Assembly (NCBI GenBank): GCA_938046705.1
Contig: CALIWP010000331.1
Span: forward strand, 1-5,847
Direction: 5' to 3'
DNA length: 5,847 nucleotides
Source: an uncultured Campylobacter sp.
GTDB lineage: Bacteria > Campylobacterota > Campylobacteria > Campylobacterales > Campylobacteraceae
The translations under genes were made by a program, and so were the position numbers. The notes beneath the pieces are model-generated. The model was not told the DNA's origin. It saw nothing but the letters and a program-made list of their open reading frames with translations, and did not search any database. Position 1 is the stretch's first letter. Each line of letters opens with the position of its first letter. This document shows, piece after piece, positions 1 to 5,205 of this stretch.

Positions 1-2
1 TC

Positions 3-539
3 GTGATCTTATCGCATCCCAATTTCGCCGCCTCGCGCGTGAACAAAGCTCTATCGCAGGTCGTAAAGAGCGCTGCTGGCGTAGAGGTACGCCATTTGGA
101 GGGGCTTTACGGCACCAATACTGCGCGCATCGACGCTCGCACAGAGCAAGACGCGCTATGCGGCGCGGATCGCATCGTATTTTTGTACCCGATGTACTGG
201 CTAAACGTACCACCTATGCTAAAAGCCTATATCGACATCGTCTTTTCGCACGAGCTGGTGGGCTCTGGCGCGCTTAATGGCAAGGTCTTACAGCTTGCGA
301 TAAGTACTAGTACGCCGCTTAGCGAGTACTCCAAACAGGGTGCGATCGGCTATAGTATGGATGAAATTTTAACGCCGCTTAAGATCGCGGCAAACTACTG
401 CGGGATGGACTTTGCCGTGCCGTTTATCAGCAGCGGATTTGAGCCCGGCGAGTTTGGCGACGATGCCGTAGATGCCGCAGCTGCGCGCTTTGGCAAACTT
501 TTACGAGGAGAGCTGAGCTCTAACGAGTATCAAATTTAG
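3..539 (+). CDS. NAD(P)H-dependent oxidoreductase, flavodoxin-like fold (5' end missing)
   Basis: This is a soluble FMN- or FAD-dependent NAD(P)H quinone reductase-type protein of the flavodoxin-2 fold family (KefF/MdaB/YabF-like). It probably transfers electrons from NAD(P)H to quinones or other small acceptors in the cytosol. What is visible: the end of the first beta strand and the phosphate-binding turn (ILSHPN), then ADRIVFLYPMYWLNVPPMLKAYID, here split as ADRIVFLYPMYW (about residues 56-67) and NVPPMLKAYID. This is the family's conserved segment that contacts flavin and closely resembles E. coli KefF. A VFSHE segment and a later NYCGM segment also fit. About 178 residues are visible, near the usual 175-200. 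The first readable codon is GTG at position 3, but it falls inside the first beta strand. The true start therefore probably lies a few codons before the window. No promoter can be seen. The physiological substrate cannot be told from sequence. Kinship with KefF does not prove a link to a potassium channel, and no kefC-like gene is in view. Confidence 0.85.
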   Translation: MILSHPNFAASRVNKALSQVVKSAAGVEVRHLEGLYGTNTARIDARTEQDALCGADRIVFLYPMYWLNVPPMLKAYIDIVFSHELVGSGALNGKVLQLAISTSTPLSEYSKQGAIGYSMDEILTPLKIAANYCGMDFAVPFISSGFEPGEFGDDAVDAAAARFGKLLRGELSSNEYQI

Positions 540-570
540 TTTTGCCGCCTGTAGTTACAAGCTCGTGATT

Positions 571-740
571 TTAAGCGAAGTCGCCAGCCCGGTTTTTAGC
601 TAGTCGGCGCTGGCGTATATAATAATTTTGCTCGAAATCGCCGCGCTCAAAGTATGATTTAAGCATTGCGAACGAGTAAAGTCTATGTGTAAGATTGACG
701 CGGTCGCTTCGTAGTTCATCTCGTCGACCGCCGATATTTT
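571..740 (-). pseudogene. Possible frameshifted small protein gene, unrecognised
   Basis: I do not recognise this family. Downstream of the 761-1063 cytochrome, on the same strand, two minus-strand frames each look protein-like over adjoining stretches. The first frame is open from 740 to 600. From an ATG at 719-717 it reads MNYEATASILHIDFTRS, to about 669. The second frame is open from 765 to its TAA at 573-571. From an ATG at 666-664 it reads MLKSYFERGDF, EQNYYIRQRRL, AKNRAGDFA. Joining them near 669-666 would need a shift of about one base and would give a protein of about 49 residues. The second half is charged and amphipathic, with no membrane segment. The intact frames alone are only 39 and 31 codons from ATG, and no good ribosome binding site is seen before either. 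It could be a decayed gene, a small gene with a sequencing error, or chance. Confidence 0.27.
582..615 (+). terminator. Possible weak intrinsic terminator after the oxidoreductase gene
   Basis: CGCCAGC at 582-588 pairs perfectly with GCTGGCG at 609-615. Three more pairs (CCG at 589-591 with CGG at 605-607) form inside if C608 is bulged, leaving a loop of about 13 bases. The hairpin begins 42 bases after the oxidoreductase stop codon and is followed by AT-rich DNA (tatataataatttt). There is no pure T-run, so termination strength is uncertain. The hairpin also lies inside the possible minus-strand gene remnant, so it could be incidental. Confidence 0.3.
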
Positions 741-760
741 TTATGTTAAAATCGCAGGTA

Positions 761-1063
761 TTATTTCAAGCTATCGATATACTCGCTAACAGCCGCCATA
801 TCCTCGTCGCTTAGGTTTTTAGCGTGTAGATGCATGACCTTGCCCATACCAAAGGCGTTGTTTGAGCCCTCTTTGTAGCCTTGTAGCGCTTTTATGCGGT
901 CTTCTTTACTGATGCTAGTTAGCGCAGGCACTTTGTTTGCGTATTTTGCGTCAGCTTTTTCGCCGTGACAGGCTGAGCATTTTTTGTAAATAGCTGCGCC
1001 GTCAGCCGCAAGCAGAGATAAATTTAGCGCCAAAACGGCGGTTGCAATGTGATAGATTTTCAT
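761..1063 (-). CDS. Periplasmic monohaem cytochrome c, class I (c553 type), copy 1
   Basis: This is a small soluble electron carrier of the periplasm. In campylobacters such c553-type proteins are thought to pass electrons from the bc1 complex or periplasmic dehydrogenases to the cbb3 oxidase or a cytochrome c peroxidase. The 100-residue product has a Sec signal peptide (about residues 1-19, ending LSLLA before ADGA). The haem site CSACH follows (C29 and C32 bind haem covalently, H33 is the proximal ligand). The C-terminal NLSDEDMAAVSEYI helix is typical of the class. M77, seven residues before LSD, is the best candidate sixth haem ligand, and M73 is an alternative. The MHLH at 77-80 is not shared with its neighbour. 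The mature parts of the two cytochromes align without gaps over 81 residues, with about 45 identities by hand count, so they are paralogues. The start is supported by AAGGA six bases before the ATG. No terminator is seen after its stop. Confidence 0.93.
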   Translation of the reverse strand: MKIYHIATAVLALNLSLLAADGAAIYKKCSACHGEKADAKYANKVPALTSISKEDRIKALQGYKEGSNNAFGMGKVMHLHAKNLSDEDMAAVSEYIDSLK

Positions 1064-1069
1064 CTTTCA

Positions 1070-1074
1070 TCCTT
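1070..1074 (-). promoter_or_regulatory. Ribosome binding site of cytochrome c copy 1
   Basis: AAGGA (plus-strand tcctt) lies six bases before the ATG at 1063. Another ATG at 1070-1068 overlaps this site but is out of frame and would give only about 22 codons. The spacing therefore selects 1063. Confidence 0.75.
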
Positions 1075-1095
1075 TTTGATAGAAATTTAGACGAG

Positions 1096-1101
1096 ATTAT
1101 A
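1096..1101 (-). promoter_or_regulatory. Sigma70 -10 box for cytochrome c copy 1
   Basis: A perfect TATAAT on the minus strand lies 32 bases before the ATG at 1063, giving a leader of about 25 bases. AAGCTTTTA sits just upstream and the DNA further out is T-rich, which is the usual Campylobacter promoter pattern without a -35 box. From AGCTTTTA to the ATG the region closely matches that of the neighbouring cytochrome gene. Confidence 0.7.
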
Positions 1102-1173
1102 GCCCTAAAAGCTTAAAAGAAAAGAAATTTTATAAAAAAGTTACTAAAATGAAGCGCGAAATAAAAAGCAGAG

Positions 1174-1199
1174 AAAAATCGGCGGAAAAACTCCGCCGA
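1174..1199 (-). terminator. Intrinsic terminator of cytochrome c copy 2
   Basis: Read on the minus strand, TCGGCGGA pairs perfectly with TCCGCCGA around a five-base loop (GTTTT). The stem is followed at once by five T's (plus-strand A's at 1174-1178). It begins 6 bases after the TAA at 1208-1206. The eight-base GC-rich stem and U-tract make this a standard Rho-independent terminator. It should separate this gene from its own downstream promoter and the second cytochrome. Confidence 0.88.
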
Positions 1200-1205
1200 A
1201 AAGGG

Positions 1206-1511
1206 TTATTTTAGAGTAGGGATGTACTCTGATAGAGCTGCGATGTCGTCGTCGCTAAGAGGTTTTGCGATAGGTTTCATCATAGCTGCGCTTTTAAATT
1301 TATCTAGAGTGCCTGCTTTATAGCCTTTTAGGCTCTCGGCGATCTCTTCTTTTGAAAGCGTGTTAAGCGCAGGAACTTTGTTTAGATACACTTTTTCCGC
1401 TTTCGGTCCGTGACAGGCTGCGCATTTTTTGTAAAGAGTCGCGCCGTCAGCGGCAAATAGGCTGCCTGCTAGCAATGCGGCTGCACCTGAAACAATGATA
1501 AGCTTTTTCAT
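1206..1511 (-). CDS. Periplasmic monohaem cytochrome c, class I (c553 type), copy 2
   Basis: This small periplasmic electron carrier is paralogous to the gene at 761-1063. From the ATG at 1511 it is 101 residues. Residues 1-20 form a clear Sec signal peptide (MKKLIIVSGAAALLAGSLFA, cut before ADG). CAACH gives C30, C33 and H34 for haem. M78, seven residues before LSDDD, is the likely sixth ligand, with M77 next to it. The C-terminal SDDDIAALSEYI helix is typical of the class. A longer reading from a TTG at 1517 would add two residues, but AAGGA would then touch the start codon. From 1511 the spacer is six bases, the same as in the sister gene. It has its own TATAAT promoter (1543-1548) and a strong terminator, so it is probably transcribed alone. 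It lies divergent from gmhB. Which redox partner each copy serves cannot be told from sequence. Confidence 0.94.
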   Translation of the reverse strand: MKKLIIVSGAAALLAGSLFAADGATLYKKCAACHGPKAEKVYLNKVPALNTLSKEEIAESLKGYKAGTLDKFKSAAMMKPIAKPLSDDDIAALSEYIPTLK

Positions 1512-1517
1512 TTTCAA

Positions 1518-1522
1518 TCCTT
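1518..1522 (-). promoter_or_regulatory. Ribosome binding site of cytochrome c copy 2 (decides the start)
   Basis: AAGGA (plus-strand tcctt) stands six bases before the ATG at 1511 and zero bases before the in-frame TTG at 1517. The ATG is therefore the sensible start. The segment ATCAAAAAGGAT is identical before both cytochrome genes. Confidence 0.78.
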
Positions 1523-1542
1523 TTTGATAAAATTGTAGACGT

Positions 1543-1548
1543 ATTATA
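1543..1548 (-). promoter_or_regulatory. Sigma70 -10 box for cytochrome c copy 2
   Basis: A perfect TATAAT on the minus strand lies 31 bases before the ATG at 1511. AGCTTTTAAGAC precedes it. Further upstream is very T/A-rich DNA containing two copies of TAATGTAAAA. No -35 hexamer is evident, as is usual in Campylobacter. Confidence 0.72.
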
Positions 1549-1563
1549 GTCTTAAAAGCTAAA

Positions 1564-1586
1564 TTTTACATTATTTTTTTACATTA
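1564..1586 (-). repeat. Two direct TAATGTAAAA repeats upstream of the cytochrome promoter
   Basis: On the plus strand, TTTTACATTA occurs at 1564-1573 and again at 1577-1586, 13 bases start to start. For the minus-strand cytochrome gene this lies about 16-38 bases above the TATAAT box, where an activator or repressor could bind. The other cytochrome promoter lacks this pair. Such AT-rich repeats can arise by chance, so a regulatory role is only a possibility. Confidence 0.35.
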
Positions 1587-1629
1587 GTTTATATCGCGGC
1601 GCGGGCGGCGATTTTCGGTTAAATTTAGA

Positions 1630-1644
1630 TTTTTTTTGTATAAT
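1630..1644 (+). promoter_or_regulatory. Promoter of the heptose operon, very close to the gmhB start
   Basis: A run of eight T's (1630-1637), then G and a perfect TATAAT (1639-1644), form a strong Campylobacter-type sigma70 -10 element. The gmhB ATG begins at 1652, with seven bases between. Transcription normally begins about six to eight bases after the box, so the mRNA would start at or within a base or two of the ATG. No Shine-Dalgarno sequence lies between. Confidence 0.65.
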
Positions 1645-1651
1645 TTTCGAC

Positions 1652-2176
1652 ATGGATAAAATAGAGCTTAAAACGGTGCCCAAAAAGGCGCTTTTTCTTG
1701 ATCGCGACGGCGTGATAAACGAGGATGCGGGCTATGTTTATAGGCGCGAGGATTTCGTTTTTAAAGAGGGCATTTTCGCCGCTTTGAGAGAGTTTACCAA
1801 GGCTGGCTACGCTCTAGTCGTGGTGACGAATCAATCGGGCATCGGGCGAGGCTACTACACGCTGGAGCAGTTTGATGAGCTTTGCAGATTTATGCTGAGC
1901 GAGTTTGAAAAAGAAGGCGTAAAGATAGAGAAAATTTACTTTTGTCCGCACGCGTCGGAAGCCCTTTGCGGTTGCCGTAAACCGGAGCCGGGCATGCTAC
2001 TAAGGGCCGCAAACGAGCTAAATATCGACCTTGCGCGCTCAATCATGATAGGCGACAAGGATAGCGACGTGCAGGCGGGACAGAGTGCCGGCATCGGGAT
2101 AAATTTAAAGCTGGACGACCGGCTAAAAAGCGTGGCTGAGGCGCTAGAGTTTTTAAAAAAAGAAGGAAAAATATGA
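1652..2176 (+). CDS. gmhB: D-glycero-beta-D-manno-heptose 1,7-bisphosphate 7-phosphatase
   Basis: This cytosolic HAD-superfamily phosphatase removes the C7 phosphate of heptose 1,7-bisphosphate to give heptose 1-phosphate, the third step toward ADP-heptose. HAD motif 1 is LFLDRDGVINED, with nucleophile D17 and general acid D19. Motif 2 is VVTNQSGIGRG (N60, Q61, S62). The family zinc loop is CPH then CGC, with ligands C98, H100, C106 and C108, and is shorter than in E. coli GmhB. CRKPEPGM carries the motif 3 lysine K110, and IGDKDSD (D135 and D139) is motif 4. The 174 residues are slightly below the common 180-190. It is the first gene of the cluster and overlaps hldD by four bases (ATGA). Eight residues precede the usual KALFLDRDG start. 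An in-frame GTG at 1676 is a weaker alternative start with a poor ribosome site. The seven A's at 2155-2161 near the end are in a possible slippage site. Confidence 0.95.
   Translation: MDKIELKTVPKKALFLDRDGVINEDAGYVYRREDFVFKEGIFAALREFTKAGYALVVVTNQSGIGRGYYTLEQFDELCRFMLSEFEKEGVKIEKIYFCPHASEALCGCRKPEPGMLLRAANELNIDLARSIMIGDKDSDVQAGQSAGIGINLKLDDRLKSVAEALEFLKKEGKI
2161..2167 (+). promoter_or_regulatory. Ribosome binding site of hldD inside gmhB
   Basis: AGAAGGA lies five bases before the hldD ATG at 2173, within the last codons of gmhB. It fixes the hldD start and allows both direct initiation and coupling across the ATGA overlap. Confidence 0.75.
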
Positions 2177-3159
2177 AAGATATAAAAAGGGTTGTAATAA
2201 CTGGCGCGGCGGGCTTCATCGGCTCAAATTTGGCGCATTATTTTGACGAAAATTTAAAAGACGTAGAAGTGCTCGCCGTGGATAAATTTAGAAGCGACGA
2301 GAAATTTAGCAACGGCAATCTAAAAAGCTTCGGGCATTTTAAAAATTTGCTCGGCTTTTCGGGCGAAATTTACGAGGGCGACATAAACTGCGCTAAAACG
2401 CTAGCCATGATCGAGAAATTCGCTCCCGACGCGATATTTCACGAGGCGGCGATCTCGGATACCACGGTAACCGAGCAAGGCGAGCTAATGAGGACGAATC
2501 TAAATAGCTTTAAAGACCTGCTAGATATCTGCGAAAAAACGGGCGCGCGCATGATATACGCAAGCTCGGGCGCCACGTACGGCAACGCAAAAAGCCCGCA
2601 AAGAGTCGGCGAATGCGAAGCGCCAAATAATGTCTACGGCTTTTCAAAGCTAAAAATGGACGATCTAGGGCGAAAATACGCCAAAAAGGGCGTTGCGGTC
2701 GTGGGGCTGAGATACTTTAACGTTTACGGCGCGAGGGAGTTTTATAAAAACAAAACCGCCTCGATGGTGTTGCAGTTCGGCCTGCAAATTTTGAGCGGGA
2801 AAAATCCGCGCCTCTTTGAGGGTAGCGACAAAATCAAGCGTGACTTCGTATATATAAAAGACATCGTGCAGGCAAACCTGCTCGCTCTAAACGCTGCTAG
2901 CGGCGTGTATAACGCGGCTACGGGCACGGCAAGAAGCTTCCAAGAGATCGTGGATATCTTGCAGCGCGAGCTGGGGTCAAATTTGCCTTGCGAATACATC
3001 CCAAACCCGTATGCGCGCTCATATCAGTTTCATACGCAAGCCGACATCGAGCCGACCAAAAAGGCGCTAGGATACGAGCCTAAATTTAGCCTAGAAGATG
3101 GCATAAAAGACTATGCAGCCGAGATAAAAAGGATATACGAGGAAGAGATAAATGCGTGA
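2173..3159 (+). CDS. hldD: ADP-L-glycero-D-manno-heptose 6-epimerase
   Basis: Cytosolic short-chain dehydrogenase/reductase-type epimerase (older names rfaD, waaD) that inverts C6 of ADP-D-glycero-D-manno-heptose to the L-glycero form used by inner-core heptosyltransferases. It uses bound NADP by an oxidation-reduction mechanism. The N-terminal Rossmann motif is TGAAGFIGSN (residues 10-19), with D37 at the end of the second strand. The catalytic set is SSGATYG (S131, S132) with YGFSK (Y155, K159). K192 in YFNVYGAREFYKN aligns with the second catalytic lysine, K178, of the E. coli enzyme. LFEGSDKIKRDFVYIKDI (about 214-231) is highly characteristic of HldD. The 328 residues are a little longer than E. 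coli's 310, partly from a loop near residues 40-65. It overlaps gmhB by four bases and hldE by eight. Confidence 0.95.
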   Translation: MKDIKRVVITGAAGFIGSNLAHYFDENLKDVEVLAVDKFRSDEKFSNGNLKSFGHFKNLLGFSGEIYEGDINCAKTLAMIEKFAPDAIFHEAAISDTTVTEQGELMRTNLNSFKDLLDICEKTGARMIYASSGATYGNAKSPQRVGECEAPNNVYGFSKLKMDDLGRKYAKKGVAVVGLRYFNVYGAREFYKNKTASMVLQFGLQILSGKNPRLFEGSDKIKRDFVYIKDIVQANLLALNAASGVYNAATGTARSFQEIVDILQRELGSNLPCEYIPNPYARSYQFHTQADIEPTKKALGYEPKFSLEDGIKDYAAEIKRIYEEEINA

Positions 3160-4555
3160 AGTACGTGCTTTGGTCGCGGGCGATTTGATGCTCGACCACT
3201 ATATCTGGGGCAGCTGCGAGCGTATCTCGCCCGAAGCTCCCGTGCAAGTAGTAAAGATAAAAAACGAAACCAAACGCCTAGGCGGAGCGGGCAACGTGGT
3301 GCTAAATTTGCTCTCATTAGGCGCAAAAGTAGGCGTCATGAGCGTGCTCGGAGACGACGAGACGGGCGACGAGATAGAGCGGATCTTGCTAGAGCAGGGC
3401 GCTAGGCCTGAGTTTATAAAAAGAGAAAAAGGGCGCACGAGCTCGATAAAAAGCCGCGTGATGGCGACGCATCAGCAAGTCGTGCGCATAGATAAAGAAA
3501 GCGTCGAAGCCGTAACGTGCGAGGACGAGCTGGCGGCAAATTTCGCCCGCGCGCTAGAGAGCTACGACGTCGCGCTGCTATCGGACTATGGCAAGGGCGT
3601 ACTGACGTCTGCGCTGTGTCAAAAGCTCATAAAAGCCTGCGCGGATGCGGGCAAACCCGTGCTAATCGATCCAAAAGGCGCGGACTACTCGAAATATAAG
3701 GGCGCTACGCTACTAACGCCCAATAAAAAAGAAGCGGGCGAGGCCGTGGGCTTTAAGATAGAAAACGACGAGCAGCTTTTTGCGGCGCTAAATTTGCTAA
3801 AAAATGAGCTAAATTTGACCCATTCGCTGATTACGATCTCGGAGGAGGGCATCGCGCTTTTAGAGGACGCTCAGGCGGTTAAATTTCCGGCTCTGGCAAA
3901 AGAGGTCTTTGACGTCACGGGCGCGGGAGATACGGTGCTAGCGACGCTGGGCGTGATGCTAGGTGCTGGCGAAGGTATCAAAAAGGCGATCGAGACGGCA
4001 AATTTAGCCGCCGCAGTCGTCGTGGCTAAGGTCGGCTCAGCCACGGCTAGCTTTGAGGAGATAAACGAACTCGTGCGCCGTAAAAACGCGGCCGGCTTCG
4101 AGGAGAAAATCAAAAGCGCGGACGAACTGGCCGCGACGCTGGCAAACCGCGGCGAAAAGCGGCTGGTTTTTACAAACGGCTGCTTTGATATCTTGCACGC
4201 GGGGCATGTGAGCTATCTGGCTAAAGCGCGGGAATTTGGCGATATACTAGTCGTCGGGCTAAACTCCGACGCCTCGGTGCGCGCGCTAAAGGGCGACACT
4301 CGTCCCGTAAATTCGCAGACCGACCGCGCTACCGTGCTGGCGGCGCTTGGGGCGGTTGATTACGTGACGATATTTGACGAGCTAACGCCTCTAAATTTGA
4401 TCGAAAAGCTGCGCCCCGACGTGCTCGTAAAGGGTGCCGACTACGAAGGTAAAGAGGTCGTCGGCAGTAGCGTCGTAAAAGACGTGCGGCTAGTGGAGTT
4501 CGTAGCCGGCAAAAGCACGAGCGCGACGATAAAAAGGATAAAAAATGAAGACTGA
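3152..4555 (+). CDS. hldE: Bifunctional heptose 7-phosphate kinase / heptose 1-phosphate adenylyltransferase
   Basis: This fused cytosolic enzyme (older name rfaE) catalyses two non-consecutive steps. It phosphorylates C1 of heptose 7-phosphate, and after GmhB acts it joins heptose 1-phosphate to AMP. Residues 1-310 are a PfkB/ribokinase domain. [11 protein letters not shown] and [11 protein letters not shown] near the start are HldE signatures. GGAGN (44-48) and LIDPKG (171-176) follow, then DVTGAGD (254-260) with catalytic base D260. Residues 330-467 are a cytidylyltransferase-like domain, with [16 protein letters not shown] containing the HAGH nucleotide-binding motif (H349, H352), LNSDAS (370-375), and VKGADY (426-431). 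The 467 residues are close to the E. coli protein (477). Both domains keep their key residues, so both activities are expected. It begins inside the hldD end (AGGA at 3140-3143, eight-base spacer) and runs 11 bases into gmhA. Confidence 0.96.
   Translation: MREVRALVAGDLMLDHYIWGSCERISPEAPVQVVKIKNETKRLGGAGNVVLNLLSLGAKVGVMSVLGDDETGDEIERILLEQGARPEFIKREKGRTSSIKSRVMATHQQVVRIDKESVEAVTCEDELAANFARALESYDVALLSDYGKGVLTSALCQKLIKACADAGKPVLIDPKGADYSKYKGATLLTPNKKEAGEAVGFKIENDEQLFAALNLLKNELNLTHSLITISEEGIALLEDAQAVKFPALAKEVFDVTGAGDTVLATLGVMLGAGEGIKKAIETANLAAAVVVAKVGSATASFEEINELVRRKNAAGFEEKIKSADELAATLANRGEKRLVFTNGCFDILHAGHVSYLAKAREFGDILVVGLNSDASVRALKGDTRPVNSQTDRATVLAALGAVDYVTIFDELTPLNLIEKLRPDVLVKGADYEGKEVVGSSVVKDVRLVEFVAGKSTSATIKRIKNED
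4534..4538 (+). promoter_or_regulatory. Ribosome binding site of gmhA inside hldE
   Basis: AAGGA lies six bases before the ATG at 4545, within the last codons of hldE. This ideal spacing supports that start over the in-frame ATG five codons later, which lacks such a site. Confidence 0.75.
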
Positions 4556-5111
4556 AGAGATGATAAAAAGCGAGCTAGAGGGACATCTAGCCACTATTAA
4601 GGCGACCTTTGCGCTGGAAGCGGACATCAAAAAAGCCTGCGAAACGGCGGTAGCGACGCTAAAGGCGGGCGGTAAAATTTTGCTTTGCGGAAACGGCGGA
4701 AGTGCCGCAGACGCGCAGCATATCGCAGCCGAGCTAACGGGTCGCTATAAAACCGAGCGCGGCGCGCTAGCTGGCATAGCTCTAACGACCGATACCTCCG
4801 CGCTCACGGCGATCGGCAACGACTACGGATATGAGTTTGTTTTCTCGCGTCAGCTAGAGGCTCTGGGCCGCGAGGGCGATCTGCTCATCGCGATCTCTAC
4901 TAGCGGAAACAGCGGTAACGTCATAAAAGCGCTCGATCTCGCGCGAAAAATCGGTATCAAAACGATCGGTCTAAGCGGCCGCACGGGGGGAGCCATGAAC
5001 GAGCTTTGCGAGCTAAATTTGGTCGTGCCGTCAAACGACACGCCGCGCATCCAAGAGATGCATATCATGATAGGGCATATCATCTGCCAAGCTATCGACG
5101 ATGCGTTTTAG
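4545..5111 (+). CDS. gmhA: Sedoheptulose 7-phosphate isomerase
   Basis: Cytosolic SIS-domain isomerase (older name lpcA) that starts the pathway by turning sedoheptulose 7-phosphate into D-glycero-D-manno-heptose 7-phosphate. The family acts as a tetramer with zinc at the active site. [20 protein letters not shown], in pieces [10 protein letters not shown] and HIAAEL, gives S53 for phosphate binding and H59 and E63 as metal ligands. They align with H61 and E65 of E. coli Gmh[11 protein letters not shown] (116-125) is the SIS phosphate loop. [13 protein letters not shown] (168-180) supplies Q170 and H178, matching E. coli Q172 and H180. The 188 residues are close to the family's usual 190. It is the last gene of the cluster, overlapping hldE by 11 bases. 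No convincing terminator follows. The six G's at 4985-4990 are too few to suggest phase variation. Confidence 0.95.
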   Translation: MKTEEMIKSELEGHLATIKATFALEADIKKACETAVATLKAGGKILLCGNGGSAADAQHIAAELTGRYKTERGALAGIALTTDTSALTAIGNDYGYEFVFSRQLEALGREGDLLIAISTSGNSGNVIKALDLARKIGIKTIGLSGRTGGAMNELCELNLVVPSNDTPRIQEMHIMIGHIICQAIDDAF

Positions 5112-5205
5112 GCTAAATTTAAAAGCATTTGCGGCGGTGGAGTCAAATTTGGCTCGCCCAGTCGCCCTATAACTCCGCCTAGCGCGCAAGTAAATTTAAT
5201 CATCC

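Noticed and set aside
1005..1070. Short upstream ORF starting at ATG 1070-1068 overlapping the cytochrome copy 1 ribosome site
   Set aside because: It has no ribosome site of its own, gives about 22 unremarkable residues, and the correctly spaced ATG at 1063 explains the region.
1593..1612. ATCGC...GCGAT inverted repeat in the divergent promoter region
   Set aside because: The five-base stem around a GC-rich loop is too short to support an operator or terminator.
2742..2999. Minus-strand open frame of 85 codons
   Set aside because: It lies wholly inside hldD, antisense, with no ribosome site and an unremarkable serine- and leucine-rich translation. It is a shadow of the real gene.
3111..3438. 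Minus-strand open frames antisense to the start of hldE
   Set aside because: The hldE kinase motifs are fully conserved on the plus strand, and the antisense translations show no domain features.
3517..3699. Plus-strand arginine-rich open frame within hldE
   Set aside because: It is an out-of-frame reading of hldE, and its arginine richness is an artefact of GC-rich codons.
3871..4113. Minus-strand open frame of 80 codons rich in Ser, Ala and Pro
   Set aside because: It is antisense to the DVTGAGD region of hldE. Low-complexity composition is expected from reversed GC-rich codons.
4985..4990. Run of six G's in gmhA as a phase-variation tract
   Set aside because: Campylobacter phase-variable tracts are usually eight or more G's. 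Here the run encodes a normal Thr-Gly-Gly stretch in a conserved enzyme.
4850..5083. Minus-strand open frame of 77 codons
   Set aside because: It is antisense to the conserved SIS domain of gmhA and lacks a ribosome site.
5141..5156. Imperfect palindrome GAGTCAAATTTGGCTC as a terminator after gmhA
   Set aside because: The stem is only about five pairs including a wobble and has no T-run after it. It looks like another AAATTT occurrence.
5168..5173. TATAAC as a promoter for the Y-family polymerase
   Set aside because: The last base does not match, and the T-rich upstream context typical of Campylobacter promoters is missing. I could not support it as a feature.
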